Counted from the stretch's first letter, positions 6,310 to 15,052 are shown. The stretch is DNA of 64,000 nucleotides from an uncultured Oscillospiraceae bacterium (GCA_910577525.1 CAJTLI010000013.1:3063-67062), one strand, 5' to 3'. Numbers and translations are program-made. The notes: generated by a model not told the origin, from the sequence alone.

Positions 6310-8901
6310 TCAGCCGCCGATGGTCCGGCGGATGTCCGCCTCCGCCTGCCTGACCTCAAACTCCAGCTCGGCGGCGCTCACGCGCACCGCCCCGTGGCCC
6401 AGGATAATCATCTGCTCCAGCCCGTCGGAGGTGGCCACCCGCACCCGGTGGTCCCGGCGCTCCCTGGACAGGGCGTAGGTGGTCTTTTCGATATACATGT
6501 CCGCCGTCTCCGCCTCCTTGGTGTACACCACGAACAGGTCTCCCAGCCGCTCCACGGAGCCCGGGTTTCCCTTCACCTTATAGGCGTCGAATACCACGAT
6601 GACCTTGTTCCGCTTCCAGCCCTGATAGTTGCGCAGCCGGTGGATGAGCTGCTCCCGGGCCCCGTCCAGGTCCTCCCGCCCGGCGGCCCGCAGACTGTCC
6701 CAGGCGTGGATGATGTTGTAGCCGTCCACCAGCAGATAGTCGTCGCCGTCCCGGGTTTTCAGCCCCTTCCAGGGCTTGGGCCTGGGGGGCGCGCTTTTTG
6801 GAACGGGCCGGAAGGCGTGGGGCTTTACCGGGCCGTAGGCCCGCTGGAAAATGGCCTCCAGTTCCTTGTCCAGCGCCGCCCGGGACTCGTAGCTCATGGG
6901 GGGCTCCCGGCGGGCGGGGGTCTCCTGGGGGGCTGGCTTGTCCGACGGGGGCCGCCAGCCGCTGTCCAGGTGCATATGGGCGCGGACCTCATTCCAGGGC
7001 ACGTTGAAGCCCGCCCCGTGGGCGCAGAACACCGAGCCGGCGGGGTTGTCCGCGTCCCGGTCCGGGCTGTAGCCCGACGCGGCGATGACCTCCGGCCCGT
7101 TGTGGCAGGGCCGGTAGCCCTCCACCGCGCAGGACAGCCGCCCCCGGCCCCCCGTGTAGGCCGCCACCTCTGTCCAGTACCCCCCCGCCTCGGACACCGG
7201 AACCGACCCGGTGAGGACGGACAGCTCCCCCGCCGTCTCCGGGGGCTGGAAGTCCGCCCCCATCCGCTGGAGGTCAGTCATGGCCCGGCCCACGTTCCCC
7301 GTGGGCACCTCCAGCCGGAAGAAGTACCAGGGCTCCAGCAGCACGCTTTTCGCGCTCATCAGCCCCTGCCGCACCGCCCGGTAGGTGGCCTGGCGGAAGT
7401 CGCCCCCCTCGGTGTGCTTGAGGTGGGCCCGGCCCGTCAGCAGGGTGAGCTTCATGTCGGTAATGGGGGACCCGGTGAGCACCCCCAGATGGGTTTTTTC
7501 CATCAGGTGGGTTAAGATCAGCCGCTGCCAGTGGCCGTCCAGCACGTTTTCCGAGCAGATGGTGTCCAGAACCAGCCCCGCCCCCCGCTCCAGCGGCTCC
7601 AGGAGAAGGTGGACCTCGGCGTAGTGGCGCAGGGGCTCAAAGTGGCCCACCCCCTCCGCCGGGGCGGCGATGGTCTCCAGGTAGACGATGCGCCCCGGGC
7701 CGAAGGACACCGCCTGCCCAAACCGCCGCTCCATCAGCCGGGACAGCACCTCCAGCTGCACCTCGCCCATGAGGTGGACCCGGATCTCCCCCAGCAGCTC
7801 GTTCCACTCCACCTGGAGCTGGGGGTCCTCCTCCTCCAGAATCCGCAGCTGGGCTAAGAGGGTGTGCACGTCCCCCCCGGAGGGCGGGAGCACCTGATAG
7901 GCCAGCACGGGCTCCAGCTGGGGGCCCTCCCAGTCCTCCTCCGCCCCCAGGCCCTGGCCCGCCCGGGTCCGGCTCAGCCCGGCCGCGGCGCACACCGTCC
8001 CCGCCGGGGCCTCCTCAGCGGGCGTGAATTTCGCCCCGGAATAGAGGCGCAGCTGGGTGGTCTTCTCCTCCCAGTCCGGGCCCTTTACAGTGTCCCGGAC
8101 CTTCAAAACGCCCCCCGTCACCTTCAGCCAGGTGAGCCGCTCCCCCTTCTCGTCCCGGGAAATTTTGAACACACGGGCGGCGAATTCCCCGGGCCAGTCC
8201 GGCTCCAGAGCGTACCGGTCCAGGCCGTCCAGCAGCTCCTCCACCCCCTGGGTTTTCAGCGCCGCGCCGAAAAAGCAGGGGAACAGCTTCCGCCCTACGA
8301 CCAGAGCGGACAGGTCCCCGTCGTCCAGCTCCCCCGTCTCCAGATAGCGCTCCATCAGCTCCTCATCGCACAGGGCGGCCTGCTCCAGCAGCTGCTCCCT
8401 GGGGCCGGTGAAGTCGGCGCAGCCGTCGCTCAGCCGCTCCCGCAGCTGGGCCAGCAGCCTGTCCCGGTCCGTGCCCGGCTGGTCCATCTTGTTGACGAAC
8501 AGGAAGGTGGGCACCTGGTGGCGCTCCAGCAGCTTCCACAGGGTTTCGGTGTGGCCCTGCACCCCGTCCGCTCCGCTGATGAGCAGCACGGCGCAGTCCA
8601 TCACCTGTACCGCCCGCTCCATCTCGGCGGAGAAATCCACATGGCCGGGGGTGTCCAGCAGGGTGAGCTCCGTGTCCTTCCAGCGCAGCCGGGCCTGCTT
8701 GGAGAAGATGGTGATGCCCCGCTCCCGCTCCTGCTGGTCGGTGTCCAGGAAGGCGTCGCCGTGGTCCACCCGCCCCAGCTGCCGGAGGGCGCCGGACAGA
8801 TACAGAATGGCCTCGGACAAGGTGGTCTTGCCGGAGTCCACGTGGGCCAGCAGGCCCGTACAGATTCGCTTGACCGGTTTTTGGCCGGAGCCTGCGCCCA
8901 T
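6310..8901 (-). CDS. Tet(M)-like translational GTPase fused to a YacP/Rae1-like NYN nuclease domain
   Basis: An 863-residue fusion. Residues 10 to about 640 are an EF-G/Tet(M)-class GTPase: AHVDSGKT P-loop (19-26), RERGITI switch I, DTPGHVDF (G3), VNKMD (G4), then EF-G-like domains II-V ending in a GAGFNVPWNEV segment. After a Pro/Arg-rich linker, the last ~145 residues are a YacP-type NYN domain (YLLVDGYNIIHAW, VIVVFDAYKVKG, ETADMYIEK, RVATSDGLEQMIILG) with the conserved acidic residues present. YacP/Rae1 of Bacillus is a ribosome A-site endonuclease, and Tet(M) also acts at the A site, so both halves point to ribosome-bound action. The ATG at 8901 has GGGAGGTGAG upstream and is preferred to an earlier TTG. 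Drug resistance cannot be claimed. Confidence 0.85.
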   Translation of the reverse strand: MGAGSGQKPVKRICTGLLAHVDSGKTTLSEAILYLSGALRQLGRVDHGDAFLDTDQQERERGITIFSKQARLRWKDTELTLLDTPGHVDFSAEMERAVQVMDCAVLLISGADGVQGHTETLWKLLERHQVPTFLFVNKMDQPGTDRDRLLAQLRERLSDGCADFTGPREQLLEQAALCDEELMERYLETGELDDGDLSALVVGRKLFPCFFGAALKTQGVEELLDGLDRYALEPDWPGEFAARVFKISRDEKGERLTWLKVTGGVLKVRDTVKGPDWEEKTTQLRLYSGAKFTPAEEAPAGTVCAAAGLSRTRAGQGLGAEEDWEGPQLEPVLAYQVLPPSGGDVHTLLAQLRILEEEDPQLQVEWNELLGEIRVHLMGEVQLEVLSRLMERRFGQAVSFGPGRIVYLETIAAPAEGVGHFEPLRHYAEVHLLLEPLERGAGLVLDTICSENVLDGHWQRLILTHLMEKTHLGVLTGSPITDMKLTLLTGRAHLKHTEGGDFRQATYRAVRQGLMSAKSVLLEPWYFFRLEVPTGNVGRAMTDLQRMGADFQPPETAGELSVLTGSVPVSEAGGYWTEVAAYTGGRGRLSCAVEGYRPCHNGPEVIAASGYSPDRDADNPAGSVFCAHGAGFNVPWNEVRAHMHLDSGWRPPSDKPAPQETPARREPPMSYESRAALDKELEAIFQRAYGPVKPHAFRPVPKSAPPRPKPWKGLKTRDGDDYLLVDGYNIIHAWDSLRAAGREDLDGAREQLIHRLRNYQGWKRNKVIVVFDAYKVKGNPGSVERLGDLFVVYTKEAETADMYIEKTTYALSRERRDHRVRVATSDGLEQMIILGHGAVRVSAAELEFEVRQAEADIRRTIGG

Positions 8902-9200
8902 GCTCTCACCTCCCGCCCCCAAGGGCCTCAAATGATAACCGGTTTGATTATAGCACAGGCGGAGGCGTTCGTCGATAGGCCGTTCCGGAAAAGAAGTGTC
9001 TGGATAAAATTTATATTTAACGCCAAATTTTCTATGTTTTTACAGAATTTCCAGCGCACAAGACACAAAATTTAAAAAATCAGTTGCCATATCCGCTCCT
9101 TTGTGGTATCATCTACCCGGCTGAAAAGCGCGGGCCGGCTGTTCCGCTGAAAAAGGGGGAAACCCGGCCCAAAGAAATGAAACGAAGGAGGCGATTTGAT

Positions 9201-9563
9201 ATGGCAAAGCGCGTCATGGTGGTAGATGACTCCAGAGAGGTCCATGTACAGATGGCCAGCCTTCTGGAGGATACCGACTATGAGGTAGCCGCGTTCTGCC
9301 GCAGCGGCGAGGAGGCGGTGGGACGCTATGGGCAGGTGGGCCCCGACCTGGTGACGATGGATATTATTATGCCGGGGATGGACGGGCTGAAAACCGCCCA
9401 GACCATTTTGGAGCGGGACCCGGACGCCCGGATTGTGATGGTGTCCGAGCTGGCCTATCACGGGACGTTTGAGGAGGCGGAGGCCCTGGGGGCAAGGGGA
9501 TTTGTGGGCAAGCCTTTTGGGAAAGAGCGGCTGCTGGAGGCCTTTTGGGACGCCCTGCGCTGA
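9201..9563 (+). CDS. Stand-alone CheY-like response regulator
   Basis: A 120-residue single receiver domain. The acidic pocket is MVVDDS (residues 6-11), the phosphoacceptor Asp54 lies in VTMDIIMPGMDG, and the conserved Lys104 lies in GFVGKPFG. No output domain is attached, so it acts by protein contact. The ATG at 9201 has AAGGAGG nine bases upstream; the longer reading frame has no conserved sequence. No chemotaxis or flagellar gene is nearby, so its partner kinase is not evident. It is close to CheY-type regulators of motile clostridia. Confidence 0.88.
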   Translation: MAKRVMVVDDSREVHVQMASLLEDTDYEVAAFCRSGEEAVGRYGQVGPDLVTMDIIMPGMDGLKTAQTILERDPDARIVMVSELAYHGTFEEAEALGARGFVGKPFGKERLLEAFWDALR

Positions 9564-9593
9564 GCGGAGAATGCACGGAAAGGACGAAGCTCG

Positions 9594-10799
9594 ATGAAAT
9601 ACGATTTTACCTCCATCCTCGACCGCCGGGGACGGGACGCCATCGCGGTGGACGGCCTGGGCTTCGGCTTCGCGCCCGGCCGGCCCAGGGAGGGCTTTGA
9701 CGCCATCCCCATGTGGGTGGCGGACATGAATTTTCCCACCGTTCCCGCGGTGCAGGAGGCCATGATCCGGCGGGCCGGGCACCCCGCCTTCGGCTACTTC
9801 TCCCCCTCGGAGGAGTATTTCAGCTCCATCATCCGCTGGCAGGAGGAGCGCAACGGAGCGGCTGGGCTGGCCCGGGAACACATCGGCTATGAAAACGGCG
9901 TGCTGGGCGGGGTGGTGAGCGCCCTCAACGTGCTGTGCTCCAGGGGGGACAAGGTGCTGCTCCACTCCCCCACCTACATCGGCTTTACCGGGGCGCTGGG
10001 CAACAACGGCTATCAGATCGTCCACAGCCCGCTGGTGAAGGACGAAAACGGCGTGTACCGGATGGACTTTGACGACATGGAGCGGAAAATCGTGGAGAAC
10101 AAAATCCACGCGGCGGTGTTCTGCTCGCCCCACAACCCCTGCGGCCGGGTGTGGGAGCGCTGGGAGCTGGAACAGGCCATGGCGCTGTTCCAGAAGCACG
10201 ATGTGATGGTGGTGTCCGACGAGATTTGGTCGGACATCATTCTCAACGGCCACCGGCACATCCCCACCCAGAGCGTCAGCGAGGACGCCCGGAACCGGAC
10301 GGCGGCCCTCTACGCCCCCTCCAAGACCTTCAATCTGGCGGGGCTGGTGGGCAGCTACCACATTATATACAACAAAACCCTCCGGGAGCGGGTGGAGAAG
10401 GAGTCCTCTCTGTGCCATTACAACGAGATGAACGTGATGTCCATGCACGCCCTCATCGGGGCCTACGGGCCGGAGGGGCGGGAGTGGGTGGACGAGCTGT
10501 GCCAGGTGCTCACCGGCAACGTGGACTTCGCCTGCGACTATATCGCCCGGCGCTTTGAGGGGGTGGAGGTGTCCCGGCCCCAGGGGACCTACATGCTGTT
10601 CCTGGACTGCACCAAATGGTGCGCGGCCCACGGGAAGACCATCGGCGAGCTGGAGCAGGCGGGCTGGGACGTGGGGGTGGCCTGGCAGGACGGCAGGATG
10701 TTCCATGGCCCCTGCCACATCCGCGTGAATCTGGCCCTGCCCCTGTCCCGGGTGAAGGAGGCCTTCCGGCGGCTGGATCAATACGTGTTTAACGCCTGA
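9594..10799 (+). CDS. MalY/PatB-family PLP aminotransferase or C-S lyase
   Basis: A 401-residue fold-type-I PLP enzyme. Motifs include PMWVADMNF at 39-47 (typical of PatB/MalY cystathionine beta-lyases), FCSPHNPCGRVW, VVSDEIWSD with the pyridine-N Asp, and the PLP-binding Lys244 in APSKTFNLAG. The expected reaction is beta-elimination from cystathionine or cysteine conjugates, but family members also act as regulators (MalY), so the substrate stays open. It starts 30 bases after the CheY-like gene, possibly as a two-gene unit, and ends at a strong terminator. Confidence 0.85.
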   Translation: MKYDFTSILDRRGRDAIAVDGLGFGFAPGRPREGFDAIPMWVADMNFPTVPAVQEAMIRRAGHPAFGYFSPSEEYFSSIIRWQEERNGAAGLAREHIGYENGVLGGVVSALNVLCSRGDKVLLHSPTYIGFTGALGNNGYQIVHSPLVKDENGVYRMDFDDMERKIVENKIHAAVFCSPHNPCGRVWERWELEQAMALFQKHDVMVVSDEIWSDIILNGHRHIPTQSVSEDARNRTAALYAPSKTFNLAGLVGSYHIIYNKTLRERVEKESSLCHYNEMNVMSMHALIGAYGPEGREWVDELCQVLTGNVDFACDYIARRFEGVEVSRPQGTYMLFLDCTKWCAAHGKTIGELEQAGWDVGVAWQDGRMFHGPCHIRVNLALPLSRVKEAFRRLDQYVFNA

Positions 10800-10806
10800 T
10801 TGGACC

Positions 10807-10847
10807 AAAGCACCCCGCCCGGAGCGACGCTCCGGGCGGGGTGCTTT
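10807..10847. terminator. Strong bidirectional terminator
   Basis: A 19-bp perfect stem (AAAGCACCCCGCCCGGAGC paired with its complement) around a GAC loop, starting 8 bases after the lyase stop codon and facing the convergent anti-sigma-like gene. Confidence 0.8.
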
Positions 10848-10862
10848 GTCTGCCGGTCTGAT

Positions 10863-11519
10863 TTACCACTCGAGCCCCAGCCGGTCCAGCGCGGCCTGGA
10901 ACCAGGGGCGACTGACGGTGGTGAACGTGAGGCCGCCGCCGTTCTCCTCCGACAGCTTCATCTGCTCCTCCATGGGGAGGTCGCTGAGGAGGATCTCGGA
11001 GCCGTCGGGCATCGTGTACCACCAGTCCTCATAATTGCAGCCTGAGCTCCCGGCAATCACGCCGTCGATCACGGGAAACTCCACCCAGCCGAAGTTTTCA
11101 GGGGTGCCGCCCGCGACGAAATAGCCGGTGGTCCCATTCTCCTTGTCGGTGTGCTCCACGATATAGGGGGTGTTCTCGTCCATCTTGTCGGTGATGTCCA
11201 GCTTTTCACCGTTGGCGGTGAGCCAGATGCGGCCGTCCTCCAAGGTGACGGGATTGTCCGGGGACATTACAGACTCCCCATAGTCGCTTCCGGGCATAAT
11301 CATCATCGACCCGCCGCTTATGAAGTTGTACACCTGGGCGGGCAGGCCCGCCGCGATGGACAGCGCGCACCCCACCGCCAGCGCCGCCGCCAGCACCAGC
11401 ACCTTCACGGAGGGCCTGCGCCCTTTTTGGGTCTGCTTATTCTCGATCATGTCCATGATTTCCTCCTTTTTCCGGTCACTGAGCGTGACCTGTTCCATCA
11501 TGTGCCAATAGTTGTTCAT
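10863..11519 (-). CDS. Probable membrane-anchored partner of the ECF sigma factor
   Basis: A 218-residue protein with a short cytoplasmic N-terminus (WHMMEQVTLSDRKKEEIMDM), one transmembrane helix (about 38-60, VKVLVLAAALAVGCALSIAA) and an extracytoplasmic domain of about 155 residues. Its start lies inside the sigma gene (44-bp overlap) with AAAGGAG upstream, so the two are translationally coupled. A single-span protein encoded just after an ECF sigma factor is the normal position of an anti-sigma factor, but no zinc-binding ZAS motif is visible. The role is therefore inferred from context. Confidence 0.7.
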   Translation of the reverse strand: MNNYWHMMEQVTLSDRKKEEIMDMIENKQTQKGRRPSVKVLVLAAALAVGCALSIAAGLPAQVYNFISGGSMMIMPGSDYGESVMSPDNPVTLEDGRIWLTANGEKLDITDKMDENTPYIVEHTDKENGTTGYFVAGGTPENFGWVEFPVIDGVIAGSSGCNYEDWWYTMPDGSEILLSDLPMEEQMKLSEENGGGLTFTTVSRPWFQAALDRLGLEW

Positions 11520-11973
11520 TGCCGCTCAGCTCCTTTCTCAGCATGTCCCGGGCCCGGGCCATGCGCGTCTGGACCGCCGTTCGGGAGACGCGGAGCACTT
11601 CCGCGATCTCCCCCTGATCGTATCCCTCCCAGTAGTACAGGTGGATCACCGCCCGGTACTTGGGCGGCAGGGCCATCACCGCGTCCCACAGCTCCCGGTC
11701 AGATTCGCCCTTGAAGGGGACGGACTCGTCCAGCTCTCCTACGTTCCGCCGCCAGAAGGATCTCAGCTGGCTTCTGCACAGGTTGGCGGCGCAGGTGAGC
11801 AGCCAGCTCTTTTCCCGCCCCGGCAGGAGGACGGCCTTTCCCTCCGCCAGCTTGAGAAATACGCTCTGGCACACGTCCTCGCCGTCGGCCCGGTTCCCCA
11901 GGTAGCTGTAGGCCAGCCGGAACACGTCGTCCCCGTATTTGCGGAACAGGTCCGCCAGCTGCTCCGTGTCCAT
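11476..11973 (-). CDS. ECF-type RNA polymerase sigma factor
   Basis: A 165-residue sigma-70 family protein. Region 2 is LFRKYGDDVFRLAYSYLGNR followed by EDVCQSVFLKLA, and region 4 is LPPKYRAVIHLYYWEGYDQG and EIAEVLRVSRTAVQTRMARA. The ATG at 11973 has AGGAGGTG seven bases upstream and fits the family's start; the longer frame adds 29 basic residues with no homology. It overlaps the downstream membrane protein gene, its likely antagonist. The target regulon is not visible in the window. Confidence 0.9.
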   Translation of the reverse strand: MDTEQLADLFRKYGDDVFRLAYSYLGNRADGEDVCQSVFLKLAEGKAVLLPGREKSWLLTCAANLCRSQLRSFWRRNVGELDESVPFKGESDRELWDAVMALPPKYRAVIHLYYWEGYDQGEIAEVLRVSRTAVQTRMARARDMLRKELSGNEQLLAHDGTGHAQ

Positions 11974-12110
11974 TGCCGGCACCTCCTTTCGCCGCCTCGC
12001 TGCTGTTTCGCTTGGCGCCTTGCTGTTGTCACGCTTGCGCTTCTTTGTGATCACGCCCATAAAACGATTGAGGGGGCCCGATTATCACAGGCCCGAAAGC
12101 ATTTTTTGAA

Positions 12111-12147
12111 AAAAGCGGCCGGCCGGAACGCTCCGGCCAGCCGCTTT
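12111..12147 (-). terminator. Terminator of the SGNH lipoprotein gene
   Basis: A GC-rich stem (AAAGCGGCTGGCCGGA and near-complement) is followed on the minus strand by TTTTTTC, just after the stop codon at 12160. Confidence 0.8.
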
Positions 12148-12159
12148 ACTGATGTAAGA

Positions 12160-13047
12160 TTATGACTCCTGCGCCAGCGCGGCCTCCCGGTTGGCAAAGA
12201 AGCGCTCCCGGTCCATGACGTGGTTCCGGAGATAATCGGCCCACTTGCCGTAGGCCCCGTAGGCGAAATGGCACCCATCGTTTGCCAGCTCCGCGGGCAG
12301 CTGGCCGTCCGGTCCGGTGTACACCTCGGCGGTGTTGAGCAGCACCACCTTTTTCTCCGCCGCCGCCCGGACGATGGCCTGGTTGAAGGCGGCCAGGTTG
12401 GCGTTGTTGATGTAGGAGGCCAGCTTATTCTGACGGCACAGGCCGTCGTTCAGCGGGGGCATGACCTGCAAATATACCACCGCCTCGGGCTGAAGCTCCA
12501 AAACCTGGTCCAGCAGCTCCATCAGGCCGCTCTCATAGCTCCCGGCGGGGTAGCCCAGCTCGTTGACCCCCAGCATGATGTACACGTTGTCATACTGCTT
12601 TCGGGCCAGCGCCCCCAGCAGGGTGTAAGACTGGCCGTCGATCTCGCACACCGGATATTTGGCGTCGTCGGTGCGGAACACGGTCATACCACGGGCCCAG
12701 AAAAAATCTCCGTGTTTCAGGCCGCTGAACAGCTGGAGGCCCTCGGTGCGGGAGTCCCCCAGAAAGACGGCGGTGTCAAAAAAGCTGTCGTCCTCCACCG
12801 GTTCGCTCTCCTCCAGCGGCGTGCCGAATTGGTAGGGCGCCGCCGGCTCCGGCGTGGGCTCGGGGGTAGGGGTGGGTTCCGGCGTGGGTGTGGGCGTGGG
12901 TTCCGGCGGCATGGACAGAGCGTCGGAGGCGGCGGGGGGCGGACTGGCCGGCTGGGAGGGGGGAACGTAGTGGCCGGAGGTGGACCCGCAGGCCGCCAGC
13001 AGGACCAGGGCCAGGGCGCAGAGGACAAACGGGATGTTACGGCGCAT
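12160..13047 (-). CDS. SGNH/GDSL-type hydrolase lipoprotein
   Basis: A 295-residue lipoprotein. The signal peptide ends in the lipobox LLAAC (Cys20). A Pro/Thr/Glu linker (PTPTPEPTPTPEPTPEP, about 49-70) spaces the catalytic domain from the membrane. The SGNH blocks are visible: FLGDSRTEG with the nucleophile Ser, LGVNELG (block III) and DGCHFAYGAYGKW with the D-x-x-H pair. Members remove acetyl or acyl groups from cell-wall sugars or lipids; the substrate here is unknown. It stands alone with its own terminator. Confidence 0.85.
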   Translation of the reverse strand: MRRNIPFVLCALALVLLAACGSTSGHYVPPSQPASPPPAASDALSMPPEPTPTPTPEPTPTPEPTPEPAAPYQFGTPLEESEPVEDDSFFDTAVFLGDSRTEGLQLFSGLKHGDFFWARGMTVFRTDDAKYPVCEIDGQSYTLLGALARKQYDNVYIMLGVNELGYPAGSYESGLMELLDQVLELQPEAVVYLQVMPPLNDGLCRQNKLASYINNANLAAFNQAIVRAAAEKKVVLLNTAEVYTGPDGQLPAELANDGCHFAYGAYGKWADYLRNHVMDRERFFANREAALAQES

Positions 13048-13157
13048 TTCAGCAACGAGCTCCTTTATTTTGAACTGCTTGTTATGTTAACACACAAGGG
13101 GCTGCGGGTCAAGGAACGAAGAGTTACGAATCGGTGTCGAAACAGTAACAACCCCCC

Positions 13158-14375
13158 TCACCCCTTCCGGCTGTGCCACAGCCCCATGGCCGCCGACACC
13201 AGCAGCAGCCCCAGCGCCAGACACCCGGCGATGCCCATGGTGCGGAAAAAGGTCTCCAGAAACAGGTCGGTGTCCCCCCGAAGGCCGTAGTCCATGGCCT
13301 GATAGATGGTGAAGCCGGGCACCAGCGGGAACATGGCGATGACCAGATAGGAGGTGGCCGGGCACCGCCGCCGCCGGGCCATCCACTCCGACCAGGCGGA
13401 CACCGCCACCGCGGCCAGAAGGCTGGCCGCGAAGGAATTGCCCCCCAGGCCCATGGCGGCCAGATAGACCGCCCAGCCCAGCGCGCCCCCCGCGCAGCAC
13501 AGCAGCGCGCCCACCCCCTGGACGTTGAAGGGGGCGCAGAAGCCCAGGCAGGCCACAAAGGCGAACAGGCAGTACAGCGCCGGGCTGTAGTCCGCGGCGG
13601 TCCCGGCGTGGGCGGGGTACATCCCCCGGAACAGGGACATGGACACCCCCACCCCCAAAGCGATGGCCCCCGCCGACAGCACCGCCCGGGCAAAGGTGGC
13701 CAGACCCGCCACCATGTCGCCGGTGAGCAGGTCGCTCATAAAATTGGTGAACACCAGGCCGGGCACCAGCACCATGAGGGCCCCGGCCACGGTGATCTCC
13801 ACGCTGATGGGGACCCCCAGCGCCGCCAGGCCGCAGGCCGTGCCGCCCAGCACAAAGGCCGGCCCCAGGGTGGACAGAAAGGAGTTCAGCCCCAACCGGT
13901 CCAGCAGGGTCAGGCACCCGCCGCAGGCCAGCCCCGCCAGCCCGGCCGCGGCGCCCTCCGCCCAGCCGCCGGAGAAAAACAGGGCGAAAAAAAAGCCGCC
14001 CACGAAGTACCCCAGCAGGCGCAGCGGAACCGGATACCGCCGCAGGCCCTCCGCCGCCTCCCGGCACAGGCGCAGGATGTCCCCCGGGTCCTCCGGGGGG
14101 GCGGCGCACAGCCGCCGGGACAGGTCGTTGAACCGCTCGATGGCCTCGATGTCCACCGACGAGGGAGGCACCCGGCGCATCACCGTGCGGGTCCGGCCAT
14201 CGGGGCAGTGGGCGCTGGCAATCACGCAGTTGGGGATGGCGAACACCTCGCCCTCCAGGCCGTAGGCCGCCAGCAGGCGGCGCACGGTGTCCTCCGCCCG
14301 GGGGATCTCCGCCCCGCAGGCCAGAAGCCGCCGGCCCATCTCGCAGCAGCCGGATAAAAGCATGTCGTAATCCAT
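13158..14375 (-). CDS. ThrE-type threonine/serine exporter family membrane protein
   Basis: A 405-residue protein combining the two ThrE domains. The N-terminal half (ACGAEIPRAEDTVRRLLAAY, NCVIAS) is the soluble DUF1212 domain with its first helices. The C-terminal half (GAGALGW-like segments, AMFPLVPGFTIYQAM) is the second membrane domain. About ten hydrophobic segments are present. In Firmicutes the two domains are often separate genes; here they are one chain. The ATG at 14375 is preferred (AAAGGA upstream) over one nine codons earlier whose codon overlaps the -35 of a divergent promoter. The substrate is likely a small amino acid. Confidence 0.82.
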   Translation of the reverse strand: MDYDMLLSGCCEMGRRLLACGAEIPRAEDTVRRLLAAYGLEGEVFAIPNCVIASAHCPDGRTRTVMRRVPPSSVDIEAIERFNDLSRRLCAAPPEDPGDILRLCREAAEGLRRYPVPLRLLGYFVGGFFFALFFSGGWAEGAAAGLAGLACGGCLTLLDRLGLNSFLSTLGPAFVLGGTACGLAALGVPISVEITVAGALMVLVPGLVFTNFMSDLLTGDMVAGLATFARAVLSAGAIALGVGVSMSLFRGMYPAHAGTAADYSPALYCLFAFVACLGFCAPFNVQGVGALLCCAGGALGWAVYLAAMGLGGNSFAASLLAAVAVSAWSEWMARRRRCPATSYLVIAMFPLVPGFTIYQAMDYGLRGDTDLFLETFFRTMGIAGCLALGLLLVSAAMGLWHSRKG

Positions 14376-14395
14376 GTCGTCGCCGTCCTTTTCCC

Positions 14396-14423
14396 TTGAC
14401 AAAACGGTTGGGCGTGGTATAAT
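14396..14423 (+). promoter_or_regulatory. Consensus promoter for a candidate small RNA
   Basis: TTGACA (14396-14401) and TATAAT (14418-14423) on the plus strand with a 16-base spacer, both perfect. No protein gene lies downstream on this strand until 15053. Confidence 0.7.
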
Positions 14424-14429
14424 GAAGAT

Positions 14430-14600
14430 ATAGGGGCGCTGCCGCAGGCAAGTCAGCCCTCACATGTCAATTGGATAAAGTCCTATATTGACCGCTTGGG
14501 TGCAGCCGAGCGGTCAATATGCGTTTGGGGATATGTAAATCATCATACCACAATCCAGCACAAAGCGCAAGGCACAGGGGGCCGGAAATCCGGCCCCCCG
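14430..14600 (+). ncRNA. Candidate structured small RNA (family not recognised)
   Basis: Downstream of the perfect promoter is a ~170-base non-coding stretch. It contains a hairpin with 12-bp arms (ATATTGACCGCT at about 14493, AGCGGTCAATAT at about 14517) and an alternative pairing of ATATAGG (near +1) with CCTATAT that overlaps the first arm, so two mutually exclusive folds are possible. A GC-rich hairpin (GGGGGCCGG/CCGGCCCCC) ends the region at about 14579-14601, without a U-run. It does not match SRP RNA, tmRNA or any riboswitch I know; a 6S-type RNA was considered but the closed terminal stem was not convincing. Confidence 0.45.
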
Positions 14601-14608
14601 CGTGTGAT

Positions 14609-14755
14609 TTACTGCTTCAGCCCCGAGATATAGGCGTCGATGAGCTTTTCCAACTCCTCATAGGAGAAGGTTTTGTCCGGTTCCTGCTTGAAAACACGAA
14701 GCAGGTCATACGCCATGGCTTTCTGGATGTCCTTGCGCTCGTTTTCGGTGGGCAT
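14609..14755 (-). CDS. Small conserved-type hypothetical protein (48 aa)
   Basis: A 48-residue acidic protein (starts MPTENERKDIQKAMAYDLLR, ends LEKLIDAYISGLKQ). Predicted all-alpha and soluble. The ATG at 14755 has AAGGAGG eight bases upstream and a near-consensus promoter 40 bases further up, which together make this short ORF credible. It has no recognised domain and no operon partner. Confidence 0.65.
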   Translation of the reverse strand: MPTENERKDIQKAMAYDLLRVFKQEPDKTFSYEELEKLIDAYISGLKQ

Positions 14756-14788
14756 TTTCCCAGCCTCCTTATCATCAGGATAAAAAAA

Positions 14789-14816
14789 GTATACCATATA
14801 AAAAGCGAAATTGCAA
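14789..14816 (-). promoter_or_regulatory. Promoter of the 48-aa gene
   Basis: TTGCAA (14811-14816) and TATACT (14789-14794) on the minus strand, 16-base spacer. A stem of AGGGCTGGC/GCCAGCCCT lies next to it at about 14816-14840. Confidence 0.6.
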
Positions 14817-14875
14817 GGGCTGGCGGATTGTGCCAGCCCTGCCATTTATTTTTGTAAAAATTTATGGGTTAAGCC

Positions 14876-14903
14876 TTGCAAAATTTTGCCGATAGAGTAT
14901 AAT
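14876..14903 (+). promoter_or_regulatory. Promoter of the SLH-protein gene
   Basis: TTGCAA (14876-14881) and TATAAT (14898-14903) on the plus strand, 16-base spacer, giving a ~145-base leader before the ATG at 15053. Confidence 0.65.
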
Positions 14904-15052
14904 AGTAGCCGTATAATTGTGGCGTCGGAGGCGTCAGCCAATCAGTCCGATGGAAGGAGGGCCGTATGCCCGGCCACGTCCCACAGGGACAATTTGAGCC
15001 GATTTTCGGCGCGCTCCAGCAACTCAAATCAGACATAAGGAGGAAGAAGTAC

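Noticed and set aside
6310..8901. Tetracycline resistance gene
   Set aside because: The GTPase is only Tet(M)-like, has a nuclease fusion and lacks the exact Tet(M) domain IV loop I know, so resistance cannot be inferred.
12720..13055. Pro/Arg-rich frames opposite and beside the lipoprotein gene
   Set aside because: These are shadow frames of the repetitive Pro-Thr-Glu linker coding sequence.
14430..14600. 6S, SRP or tmRNA gene
   Set aside because: No closing terminal stem with central bubble, no SRP GGAA/GNAR-type loop and no tRNA-like end was seen.
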